A program made the translations under genes and the position numbers. Shown in pieces: positions 34,235-43,100 of a stretch of DNA of 43,279 nt; position 1 is the stretch's first letter, and the number at the start of each line of letters is the position of its first letter. The DNA lies in the NCBI GenBank assembly GCA_904502025.1, contig CAJGDJ010000017.1, positions 1 to 43,279 on the forward strand, read 5' to 3'. This DNA is from an uncultured Muribaculaceae bacterium. GTDB taxonomy: Bacteria > Bacteroidota > Bacteroidia > Bacteroidales > Muribaculaceae. Below the pieces are notes generated by a model. The model saw nothing but the letters and a program-made list of their open reading frames with translations, was not told the DNA's origin and did no database searches.

Positions 34235-35278
34235 TTATTTAATTTTCTTGATTAAATCTGTTGCAATCATTGACGTCGATTTAATTATCGCCTTTCTATT
34301 TGCTTTATCCTCTGATGGTCCTGCTCCTTTTGCCGAATAACTATTTGTAAAAATGGTTGATTTCTTATATGTGTTATAAAGGCTGACATCAACATCAGCA
34401 AACACATATTGAATATCTCCATCGTTACTCGATTTTCGCAATGCCGGTGATAATGAAATCACATAATTCGCATTATCTTTTGCTTCACAAATAGAACACG
34501 AATTTCCTGTAATTTTGCTAAGCAACTCTCCATACAATAAACTTTTATATTTCTCGGACACCGAATCATCTATTACAATGTAAAGTTGAATACTTTGCTC
34601 TAATTGAGATTTCAATTCTTGGACCACCAATCTGTATTCAGAATAGGCTTGCAAAGCTTCATCATAAGCAAATGAAGAATCAATAACAACAAGCATTCTG
34701 ATGCAATCTTCCATCTTTGGAAGATAATTCATAATCGTATCACATTCGCTTTGGGCTATTGACTTCTCATTTCGTTGAATCATCGCACTTGCCGACTCAA
34801 AACTGCCTCCAATTTTAGCAATCGCCAAATCATATTCTTTGCGGTACGTATCAATTAACTCTTCTTTCGACACAAACACTAATGTGTGAGCTGCTGATGT
34901 TTGAACATCATAATAGCTCTCAATTTTGGCATTTGAGACCTTAGCATGCGAAGTTACTGATGAAACTTGCTCAAAAATTTCGGCTTCATCATAACTACCA
35001 TTAGAACTAACAGCAGTTATAGCATTTTTAGTTGCACTGCTGATATTGACTGTGATTTGTTGTGTCAACTGATGGAATGCATCTTCTTTTGACTTTGAAA
35101 TAGCTTTGTTTTTGGTTTCCGATGCCGATTTCATATACGACGCATATCCCACATAATAAGTATTATGGGGATAGTTATCATTACGCCATTGTTCATCACA
35201 CCAGTCGGGAGTCGTTGCAAACACCGACAAGCCCAAAGCAACAAAGAAGACAAATACTAATAAATATTTCTGTCTCAT
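34235..35278 (-). CDS. exported LPP20-like protein
   Basis: A 347-residue exported protein (signal peptide to FATT). The N-terminal part has TPDWCDEQWRNDNYPHNTYY then VGYASYMKSASETKNKAIS, the LPP20-type pattern in which an exposed 'PDW ... VGxAS' strand precedes a helix rich in Ala/Lys (KAISKSKEDAFHQL). The rest includes a coiled part (EYRLVVQELKSQLEQSIQLY) and a C-terminal domain. LPP20-like proteins are often encoded beside CsgG-like genes. Four-base overlap with the upstream gene and 10 bases to the CsgG-like gene show coupling. It may bind peptidoglycan or an outer-membrane partner (inference). Confidence 0.72.
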   Translation of the reverse strand: MRQKYLLVFVFFVALGLSVFATTPDWCDEQWRNDNYPHNTYYVGYASYMKSASETKNKAISKSKEDAFHQLTQQITVNISSATKNAITAVSSNGSYDEAEIFEQVSSVTSHAKVSNAKIESYYDVQTSAAHTLVFVSKEELIDTYRKEYDLAIAKIGGSFESASAMIQRNEKSIAQSECDTIMNYLPKMEDCIRMLVVIDSSFAYDEALQAYSEYRLVVQELKSQLEQSIQLYIVIDDSVSEKYKSLLYGELLSKITGNSCSICEAKDNANYVISLSPALRKSSNDGDIQYVFADVDVSLYNTYKKSTIFTNSYSAKGAGPSEDKANRKAIIKSTSMIATDLIKKIK

Positions 35279-35937
35279 TCTTGAGGTTGGATATTTTCGC
35301 CTTCAATATACTTGAAAATTTCATCTCCAAGTTGAGATGCAAGCTTAACTTCATCAATTGATTTTTGCATAGCAGTCTTGCTTGCTTCTGCAACTTTTGT
35401 TTGATCCACAAGGAAATACATTTTATATTGTTTTGTGCCATCACCATTATCTTTTTCAATAGCATAACTCAATGTGAATGCTCCACTTAAATTAGTTGCT
35501 ATGCGTTTGCCAAATGCTGTTGTTAATTTATCCATTTCTTCTGCCGTAACCAAATCGGCTGTGGTCATTTGACCTACACGTCCCATTATTTCAGCACTTA
35601 CGATTTCGGCATAAGTTGTTTGGGCATTCAATGTTGCCGCATGTTTACACACATTAGCCGATCTGCATTTATTTACCACACCTTCTTGCTCCACCAAGTT
35701 AGGGTTTAGTTCCATTTTTTTATTATGACAGATAATGCAATCCTCAAGTGATTTTGAGCTACCGGCTACTACCCACCCTTGTTTTTCCAATTCTTTTCTC
35801 TTTTCTTTAGAATCTTTCTTTACCGCCTTTGTTTGTTTTTTATCCAATTGAGGAGTTTGTTGACCAAAAACAGGCATAGAAATACTAAATACTAACGATA
35901 AAATAATTGCACTGATTTTTGCTGATAAAAACTTCAT
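35275..35937 (-). CDS. exported LPP20-family-like protein with a CxxCH motif
   Basis: A 220-residue exported protein. A signal peptide (MKFLSAKISAIILSLVFSIS, ending FGQ) is followed by a Lys-rich region (KKQTKAVKKDSKEKRKELEK) and a domain of small helices related in pattern to the next gene product. It contains DCIICHNKK (about residue 66) and then CRSANVCKH (about 89): four Cys and two His that could bind metal, haem c or form disulfides. It is the first gene of the operon and overlaps the next by four bases (ATGA). I do not recognise a characterised homologue. Confidence 0.65.
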   Translation of the reverse strand: MKFLSAKISAIILSLVFSISMPVFGQQTPQLDKKQTKAVKKDSKEKRKELEKQGWVVAGSSKSLEDCIICHNKKMELNPNLVEQEGVVNKCRSANVCKHAATLNAQTTYAEIVSAEIMGRVGQMTTADLVTAEEMDKLTTAFGKRIATNLSGAFTLSYAIEKDNGDGTKQYKMYFLVDQTKVAEASKTAMQKSIDEVKLASQLGDEIFKYIEGENIQPQE

Positions 35938-35988
35938 AATAGTTATGATTTATTAGTTCGTAAATGTTATTTTTTTGTTAATTTTTTG

Positions 35989-36036
35989 CAAATATAAGCA
36001 ACTTCTACCCCCCCCTAATTTTTAACTTATTTTAAC
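35989..36036 (-). promoter_or_regulatory. CsgG-operon promoter with G8 run and GTTAA direct repeats
   Basis: Read on the minus strand: GTTAA at 36036-36032 and 36026-36022 (10 bases apart), eight G (36015-36008), 11 bases, and TATATTTG (35996-35989), followed by CAAAAAAT. The -7 region TATATTTGCAAAAA is identical to that of the APE operon. The gene starts 52 bases on. Confidence 0.65.
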
Positions 36037-36111
36037 TTTAGTCCCTGTTTTCACGAGAAAATCACATTTTTTCTTTCTTTTGTTTCAATTCGACATTTTC
36101 AATAAAATACT

Positions 36112-36119
36112 TAACTTTG
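36112..36119 (+). promoter_or_regulatory. -7 box for the C26 peptidase gene
   Basis: TAACTTTG fits the TAnnTTTG consensus and lies 31 bases before the ATG. No clear -33 TTTG is found at the usual spacing. The divergent CsgG-operon promoter lies just to its left. Confidence 0.4.
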
Positions 36120-36150
36120 CATTAATACACTAAGCAATAAATAAAATTCA

Positions 36151-36933
36151 ATGAGACTAATAAATATATTACTATGCATTATTTTGGCATTCGAGGCATA
36201 TTCCAATAACCAATCTCAGAAACCTATTATTGGCATTTCATGCTCAAATAGTAAATCAACATCTTCTGTATCAAAATCATATTGCGATGCGATAACCCAA
36301 CATGGAGGAATAGCTTTGATGATTCCGGTGAGCACCGATAGCTTAACTCTCAGCGAAGTGCTTGGGTGTGTAGACGGTCTCATCATGACAGGAGGGGGAG
36401 ATATTAATCCTTCTTATTTTGGAGAGGAAATGATTTCCGAATGTGGCATACCCGATTCTATTCGAGATATATACGATATAAATCTAATCAAAATTGCTGC
36501 TAAAAAATCAATTCCTTTGCTTGGCATTTGTCGTGGGGAGCAGCTCATCAATGTAGCTTTTGGTGGAACTCTTTATCAAGACCTACCCTCTCAATATGAA
36601 TGTGGCTGTTTAATTCAACATCGAGATACGATTCATGACATTTACCCTTTACCCGACACATGGATTGCCAATATTTCAGGGATCAAAGCATTTGAAGCAA
36701 ACACCTTTCATCATCAAGCAGTAAAAGACTTGGCTCCTGAGTTTACCGCCACCGCATATAGTAGTGATGGGGTGGTTGAAGTAATTGAGTGTACTACCGG
36801 AAAACCCATTTGGGGGGTCCAATTTCACCCCGAGAGAATGTTAACGAATGACTGCGACTCAATAGCTCATCGAATCTTTAAGTTTTTCATTAATAAAGCC
36901 GTGGAATTTAAGTGTACGAAAGATTTACCATAA
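36151..36933 (+). CDS. exported class I glutamine amidotransferase-like hydrolase, peptidase C26 type
   Basis: A 260-residue gamma-glutamyl hydrolase-like protein. An N-terminal signal-like segment (MRLINILLCIILAFEAYSN) precedes KPIIGISCS, where the fold begins. The nucleophile Cys is in PLLGICRGEQLINVAFGGTL (Cys near 127), and the His/Glu pair is in GVQFHPER (about 227). The block MTGGGDINPSYFG is typical of the PuuD/gamma-glutamyl-GABA hydrolase subfamily, but export is unusual for a polyamine enzyme, so it may cut gamma-glutamyl bonds of peptidoglycan fragments or peptides in the periplasm (inference). It stands alone, divergent from the CsgG-like operon. Confidence 0.85.
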   Translation: MRLINILLCIILAFEAYSNNQSQKPIIGISCSNSKSTSSVSKSYCDAITQHGGIALMIPVSTDSLTLSEVLGCVDGLIMTGGGDINPSYFGEEMISECGIPDSIRDIYDINLIKIAAKKSIPLLGICRGEQLINVAFGGTLYQDLPSQYECGCLIQHRDTIHDIYPLPDTWIANISGIKAFEANTFHHQAVKDLAPEFTATAYSSDGVVEVIECTTGKPIWGVQFHPERMLTNDCDSIAHRIFKFFINKAVEFKCTKDLP

Positions 36934-36995
36934 TTTCCTATCTATTTATTATACACAAAAAAACATACCAATATTAAAAATATCATCAAAAGTGA

Positions 36996-37026
36996 TTTGT
37001 TGATTGTAAATTTAGTGTTACCTTTG
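36996..37026 (+). promoter_or_regulatory. promoter of the YitT-family gene
   Basis: TTTG (36996-36999), 19 bases, TACCTTTG (37019-37026): a near-ideal Bacteroidota promoter, 20 bases before the start. Confidence 0.75.
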
Positions 37027-37045
37027 AAAAACAAAATTATTTCGT

Positions 37046-38020
37046 ATGCGATTAAGTAGTAAAAATCTTTGGATTTCTTCAAAGGATTATATAATGATAA
37101 TCCTTGGCATTGCAATATATTCATTTGGGTTTACTGCATTTATCCTTCCCGAAAAAGTGGTTATGGGTGGAGTATCTGGTATAGGCTCATTAATATACTT
37201 TGCCTTTAACATTCCTGTTGCCGTAACACAATATAGCATAAACCTTTTACTACTTGCATTTGCTTATAGAATTGTGGGAAAACAGTTTGTTCTACGCACA
37301 ATTTTTGGGGCAACAGTAATTTCAATTATGATAGGTTTTATGCAACCTTTTTTCCTCGAATTATTAGATGGGAAACCGTTGGTGCAAGGGGAAACTTTCA
37401 TGAATGTAATAATTGGTGGTTTGTGCTGTGGATTAGGTATTGGAATGGCATTTACTCACAATGGTAGTACAGGTGGCACTGATATTGTGGCTGCAATGGT
37501 CTCAAAAAAGAGCAATGTGAGTATAGGTCGCACAATGCTATACACCGATTTCTTCATCATATCGTCTTCATATATTTTATTCCAAGACATAAATAAAATT
37601 GTATATGGTTTTGTGGTCTTATTTATTGCCTCTATTGTAGCCGACATGATGATTAATACCAACCGACAAGCTGTGCAGTTTACTATATTTTCTCCCAAAT
37701 GGAAAGAAATCGCAACTGCAATTAACAATGAAGCCAATCGTGGTTGTACCGTATTAAACGGGATTGGCTGGTATAGCAAACAAGACGTAAAAGTGTTGCT
37801 CGTTATGTGTCGCAAAATTGAATCAGTAACCATTTTCCGTATCATAAAATCAATCGACAATGATGCGTTTATTACCCAAGCGAATGTCAATGGCGTATAT
37901 GGGCAAGGATTCGACGAAGTAAAGCTCAAAATGAAACCGACTGATGCTCGTCCGATAAAACCTATCAAAACTGATGATGACGTGGCATTACCCGGTGGAC
38001 ACCCAGAGTCGCTTGCATAA
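37046..38020 (+). CDS. YitT family membrane protein (DUF161 plus DUF2179)
   Basis: A 324-residue protein with about five or six membrane segments in the first 215 residues, beginning YIMIILGIAIYSFGFTAFIL. It contains the family glycine motif GGVSGIGSL (about 44) and the block GLCCGLGIGMAFTHNGSTGG (about 128). The remaining 100 residues match the cytosolic DUF2179 domain (EANRGCTVLNGIGWYSKQD). The function of the family is unresolved; a transport role is suspected. It is followed 28 bases later by the aminotransferase gene, which may be cotranscribed. Confidence 0.88.
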   Translation: MRLSSKNLWISSKDYIMIILGIAIYSFGFTAFILPEKVVMGGVSGIGSLIYFAFNIPVAVTQYSINLLLLAFAYRIVGKQFVLRTIFGATVISIMIGFMQPFFLELLDGKPLVQGETFMNVIIGGLCCGLGIGMAFTHNGSTGGTDIVAAMVSKKSNVSIGRTMLYTDFFIISSSYILFQDINKIVYGFVVLFIASIVADMMINTNRQAVQFTIFSPKWKEIATAINNEANRGCTVLNGIGWYSKQDVKVLLVMCRKIESVTIFRIIKSIDNDAFITQANVNGVYGQGFDEVKLKMKPTDARPIKPIKTDDDVALPGGHPESLA

Positions 38021-38048
38021 TTATTTTTTCGACACATAATTTCTCAAA

Positions 38049-39152
38049 ATGAACAACGATATAAGAGTTTGGGGCTATCTTCGCGAATATGCTCAAGAGA
38101 AAGATGATATAATGCGTGCAGTTGAAAGCGTGTTTCAATCGGGCACTCTTATTCTTGGAGAAAATGTAAAAGCATTTGAACATGAATACGCTTCATATTG
38201 TGGAGCCGACTACGGAATTGGCTGCGACAATGGCACAAATGCCATCACACTTGCTCTACATGCAATAGGTATAGGTCAAGGCGATGAAGTTATCACGGTT
38301 TCAAACACTGCAATCCCAACTGTTTCAGCAATTGTTTCAACCGGAGCAAAGCCGGTATTTGTTGATATTGATCCCTCTACGTATTTAATGGACATATCTA
38401 AAGTAGAAAATGCTATTACTCGTCGCACTCGAGCCTTTATTCCCGTTCACCTATATGGACAATGCGTAGATATGGACGCTCTCAATGATATTGCATCACG
38501 TCATAATTTATTTGTAATCGAGGATTGTGCACAGGCTCACGGAGCAACATATAAAGGCAAAAAAGCCGGAGCAATGAGCCACATTTCAACAACTTCATTC
38601 TATCCCACAAAAGTATTAGGAGCGTATGGTGATGGTGGCATGCTATTAACAAATATTTCTGAGTTTGAAGCGAAATTGCATCGTCTTCGTTTCTATGGAG
38701 CCGAACAAACATATTATGCCATTGAACATGGATATAATTCACGTCTTGACGAAGTGCAAGCCGCGATTTTACGCATGAAACTACAACGCATTGAACAATA
38801 TATCGCACGCCGTCGTGAAATTGCTCAAATGTATAACAATCTTCTTGCCAACACATCTTTAGTTCTTCCGAAAGAAGTGGCATGGGGCCGTCATGTATAT
38901 TATTTATATGTGGTTCGACACCCTAATCGAGACCAAATAATCGCAAAGCTCAAAGAAAAAGGGATATATCTTAACATCAGTTACCCTACCCCAATCCACT
39001 TGATGAACGCATATAAACACCTTGGCAATGGCATCGAATCACTTCCGCATACCGAATTTGCTGCTAAAGAGATATTCTCATTACCAATGTTTCCCTCTTT
39101 AACCGACGAAGAGGTAGAGCGAGTTGTCTCTGTAATTAAATCTATTATATAG
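38049..39152 (+). CDS. DegT/DnrJ/EryC1/StrS-family sugar aminotransferase
   Basis: A PLP-dependent aminotransferase of 367 residues, normal for the family. The PLP-Lys motif is TTSFYPTKVLGAYGDGG (Lys near 188), with EDCAQAHGATYKGKKAG just before it and GYNSRLDEVQAAIL after. Relatives transaminate nucleotide keto-sugars for surface glycans. The sequence most resembles the 3-amino-deoxyhexose branch (FdtB/QdtB-like). No sugar-nucleotide or glycosyltransferase genes adjoin it, so the substrate comes from elsewhere. It ends only 28 bases from the decayed glutaminase gene, in convergent orientation. Confidence 0.88.
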   Translation: MNNDIRVWGYLREYAQEKDDIMRAVESVFQSGTLILGENVKAFEHEYASYCGADYGIGCDNGTNAITLALHAIGIGQGDEVITVSNTAIPTVSAIVSTGAKPVFVDIDPSTYLMDISKVENAITRRTRAFIPVHLYGQCVDMDALNDIASRHNLFVIEDCAQAHGATYKGKKAGAMSHISTTSFYPTKVLGAYGDGGMLLTNISEFEAKLHRLRFYGAEQTYYAIEHGYNSRLDEVQAAILRMKLQRIEQYIARRREIAQMYNNLLANTSLVLPKEVAWGRHVYYLYVVRHPNRDQIIAKLKEKGIYLNISYPTPIHLMNAYKHLGNGIESLPHTEFAAKEIFSLPMFPSLTDEEVERVVSVIKSII

Positions 39153-39180
39153 AGACTTCTATGTGCATTTTACATCTTAA

Positions 39181-39939
39181 TTAGAAGATTACAAGATAGG
39201 CAAATTCGCCGGCTTCATCATAGAACCCACACGTTTGCATAATTGCATTAATTCGTTTTACTTGCGATGCTGTGAGTCCTATCCCTGCATAATCAAATTT
39301 GCGTCGATGGTTGGCAAATGCCAAAAAGGCTAACGACAACTCACGACAACTCATTTCAATTGAACACATCATGAAATAAAAATGCAACACATTTTCAATA
39401 TCATTCTCAATTGAACCGTGATACTTCAATAGATTTGCTATAGCCGCATTCAAATAGCCATTCTCTCGCTCTGAAATCGCTACCTGTTCATTATAATTTA
39501 TTGTTTGATTTCCTGCTACAGCTCTTACAAAGGTCAAAAAATCATCTTCAGGATTATTCAAATGCGACATTAAAATATCAGCCATCACTATCGCTCCAGC
39601 ATTGATAAACGGATTGCGAGGCACTCCATTCTCTACTTCTAACTGAATAAGCGAGTTAAATGCAGTTCCCGATGGTTCTTTACCAACTCGCATCCACAAA
39701 TCATCTCCCTTTATTGATAAACACATCGCTAATGCAAAAACTTTTGAAATACTCTGAATTAAGAAACGTGTATCAGACTGTTCTATCGATGCTGTTTCTC
39801 CATAAATAGTATTTATGCACATGCCGAATTGGTCGGGCTCAACCTTGGCCAACTCCGGGATATAATCGGCCTGTTTTCCCTCTTTTGAATAGGGCAAAAT
39901 TGATTTATATATATTTTATAATATCTGTTGATAGTCCAT
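39181..39939 (-). pseudogene. glsA: decayed glutaminase (GlsA), internal stop and missing C-terminus
   Basis: The frame encodes a serine-type glutaminase (glutamine to glutamate and ammonia): FLIQSISKVFAL (catalytic Ser and Lys), GKEPSGTAFNSLIQLE, GVPRNPFINAGAIV and MSCRELSLAFLAFAN are all family blocks. Two lesions are visible. An ATG at 39939-39937 reads MDYQQIL then TAA (39918-39916) in the same frame as the rest, so the natural start is cut off. The C-terminus stops after AGEFAYLVIF, where the family continues with the GLPAKSGVGGG region and about 60 more residues. A shorter protein could start at TTG 39897 but would still lack the end. It is probably non-functional. Confidence 0.83.
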
Positions 39940-40045
39940 AATCGCTGTTTGAAAATGATAGTTACACACAATTTCAAAAACACACTGCAAAACCATTATT
40001 TTGCAAATGCAAATATATATAATCTTATTCAATGATATAAAACAT

Positions 40046-40087
40046 TTCTACAAGAATAGAGCAGACAACCATATTGATTGCCTGCTC
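40046..40087 (-). terminator. possible terminator after rpoC
   Basis: On the minus strand GAGCAGGCAA (40087-40078) pairs with TTGTCTGCTC (40068-40059) around a nine-base loop, with one G-T pair. The following T tract is poor (TATTCTTG). It lies about 35 bases after the rpoC stop. Confidence 0.5.
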
Positions 40088-40122
40088 ATAATGTTTTATG
40101 AAGAGTTTTTATTAATCTTCAA

Positions 40123-43100
40123 TTATTTACGGTGCATATCAAGCACATCAGCCGATGCCGTGAAAACTGTATCTATGTCTTCTTTTCCACCTACTACCAA
40201 GCGTTCGTATTCACGAAGACCTGTACCGGCAGGAATCAAGTGTCCACAAATTACGTTTTCTTTCATGCCTACGAGTAAGTCTGTTTTACCGTTAATAGCA
40301 GCTTCGTTGAGTACTTTTGTTGTTTCTTGGAACGAAGCAGCCGACATGAAGCTTGTAGTCTGCAATGCGGCACGTGTGATACCTTGAAGAATTTGTTCTG
40401 ATGTTGCAGGAACTGCATCACGCACAACAATTGTCTTAAGGTCGCGACGTTTGAGTGCTGAATTTTCATCGCGGAGTTTGCGAGCTGTGATGATTTGACC
40501 AGGCTTAACATTTTCTGAATCGCCGGCATCAACAACAACCTTTTTACCCCAAATGCGATCGTTTTCGTCCATAAATTCACGTTTGTCAACAACTTGTTGT
40601 TCAAGGAATCCTGTATCGCCCGGATCAAGGATATTTACTTTACGCATCATTTGACGAACGATTACCTCAAAGTGTTTATCATTGATTTTCACACCTTGCA
40701 TGCGATAAACGTCTTGAACTTCGTTCACGATATAATCTTGAACAGCAGTTGGTCCCATGATGTTAAGAATATCGGCTGGAGTGATTGCACCATCAGAAAG
40801 TGGTGTTCCGGCACGCACATAGTCGTTTTCTTGAACAAGAATTTGTTTTGACAATGGAACGAGGTATTTCTTAACTTCACCTAATTTTGAGGTAACAGAG
40901 ATTTCACGATTACCACGTTTCACCTTACCGAAGTTAACTTCACCATCAATTTCAGAAACGATAGCAGGGTTAGATGGGTTACGAGCTTCGAACAATTCGG
41001 TAACACGAGGAAGACCACCGGTGATGTCGCCGGCACTACCTGCTGCTCGAGGAATCTTAACGAAGATTTCACCCACTTTCAATTCTGCACCTTCATCAAC
41101 CATCAAGTGAGCACCCACCGGGAGAGCGTATGTTTTGATGATTTGACCATTTGCATCAACGATGTTGGCTTCAGGAGCTTTTGTACGGTCTTTTGATTCG
41201 ATGATAATCTTTTCACGAAGACCGGTTTGCTCGTCAGAGTCAACACGATATGTTACGTTTTCGATTACATTATTAAATTCAACCTTACCGGCAACTTCAC
41301 TTACAATAACAGCGTTGAATGGATCCCATTCGCAAATCACATCACCTTTCTTCAATGTGTCGCCATTCTTAAAGTAAAGTTTAGAACCATAAGGAATGTT
41401 GGCATTTGTCAACATCATATTAGTCTTAGGTTCAATGATACGCATTTCGGCAAGACGACCGATAACCACTTCAACTGGTTGTCCGTTAGGTCCAACTTCA
41501 TCGGTAGTAACAGTGCGTAACTCATCAATTTCAAGCACACCATCGTAACGAGAAGTAGCTGAAGAAACAGCTGCGATGTTTGATGCAACCCCACCGACGT
41601 GGAACGTACGAAGAGTCAACTGAGTACCAGGCTCACCAATTGACTGAGCCGCAATCACACCCACAGCTTCACCTTTTTGCACAAGGCGATTAGTTGCAAG
41701 GTTGCGACCATAACATTTTGCACAAACACCATGCTTAGCTTCACAAGTCAATACTGAACGTATTTCAACCGATTCAATAGGAGAAGCATTAATGCGATCG
41801 GCAGCGGCATCATTGATTTCTTCGCCGGCTGCAACGATAAGTTCTCCTGAAATTGGGTCAACTATATCGTGAACCGAAACACGACCAAGAATACGTTCGC
41901 CAAGCGAAGCAACAACTTCGTCGTTATTTTTTATTTCTGTGCAAACAAGACCACGTAATGTACCACAATCTTCTTCGTGAATAATCACATCATGTGCCAC
42001 GTCAACAAGACGACGAGTCAAGTAACCGGCGTCGGCTGTTTTCAACGCAGTATCGGCAAGACCTTTACGAGCACCGTGAGTTGAGATAAAGTACTCAAGC
42101 ACCGAAAGACCTTCCTTAAAGTTTGCAAGAATTGGGTTTTCGATAATCTGACCACCTTCAGCACCGGCTTTTTGAGGTTTAGCCATAAGACCACGCATAC
42201 CAGAAAGCTGACGAATTTGGTCTTTAGAACCACGAGCCCCAGAGTCGAGCATCATATATACCGGATTGAAACCTTGTTGGTCGGCAGAGATTTGCTTCAT
42301 CAATGTGTCAGACAAACGAGAGTTTACATGTGTCCAAATATCGATGATTTGGTTATAACGTTCGTTGTTGGTAATGAAACCCATTGAATAGTTAGCCATA
42401 ACCTCTTGCACTTGCTCGTTACCTTCCTTAACAAGTTGTTCTTTTTCTGCAGGAATAATAACGTCGCCAAGGTTGAACGAAAGACCTCCCTTGAATGCCA
42501 TTTTGTAACCAAGATTCTTGATGTCATCAAGGAATTGAGCCGAACGAGGAATACCACAATTCTTAATTACCTTGCTGATGATTGTACGCAATGATTTCTT
42601 TGAAAGGATTTCATTAACGTAACCAATCTCTTTAGGCACATATTGGTTAACAAGCACACGACCCACTGAAGTATTTTCAATAAGACGAGTTACAGTATTA
42701 CCATTTTCGTCGATATCTTCAACAACAACCGACACGGGAGCGTGAAGAGTTACGCGACCCTCGTTATAAGCAATTTCTGCTTCTTCAGGACCATAGAATT
42801 TAGTACCTTCACCCTTGTCGCCTTTGCGAAGTTTTGTAATATAATAGAGACCAAGCACCATGTCTTGAGAAGGCACAGTAATAGGAGCACCATTAGCAGG
42901 GTTAAGAATATTGTGAGCACCAAGCATAAGCATTTGAGCTTCGAGGATAGCTTCATTACCAAGAGGTAAGTGAACCGCCATTTGGTCACCGTCGAAGTCG
43001 GCGTTGAACGCAGTACATGCGAGTGGGTGCAATTGAATAGCCTTTCCTTCAATCATCTTAGGTTGGAATGCTTGAATACCAAGACGGTGAAGAGTTGGGG

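Noticed and set aside
37456..38037. 193-residue minus-strand open frame
   Set aside because: It is antisense to the YitT-family gene, which has a good promoter and family motifs.
39181..39897. Functional glutaminase starting at TTG
   Set aside because: A start at TTG is possible, but the C-terminal 60 or so residues are absent and an in-frame TAA lies just after a better ATG, so a pseudogene is the simpler reading.
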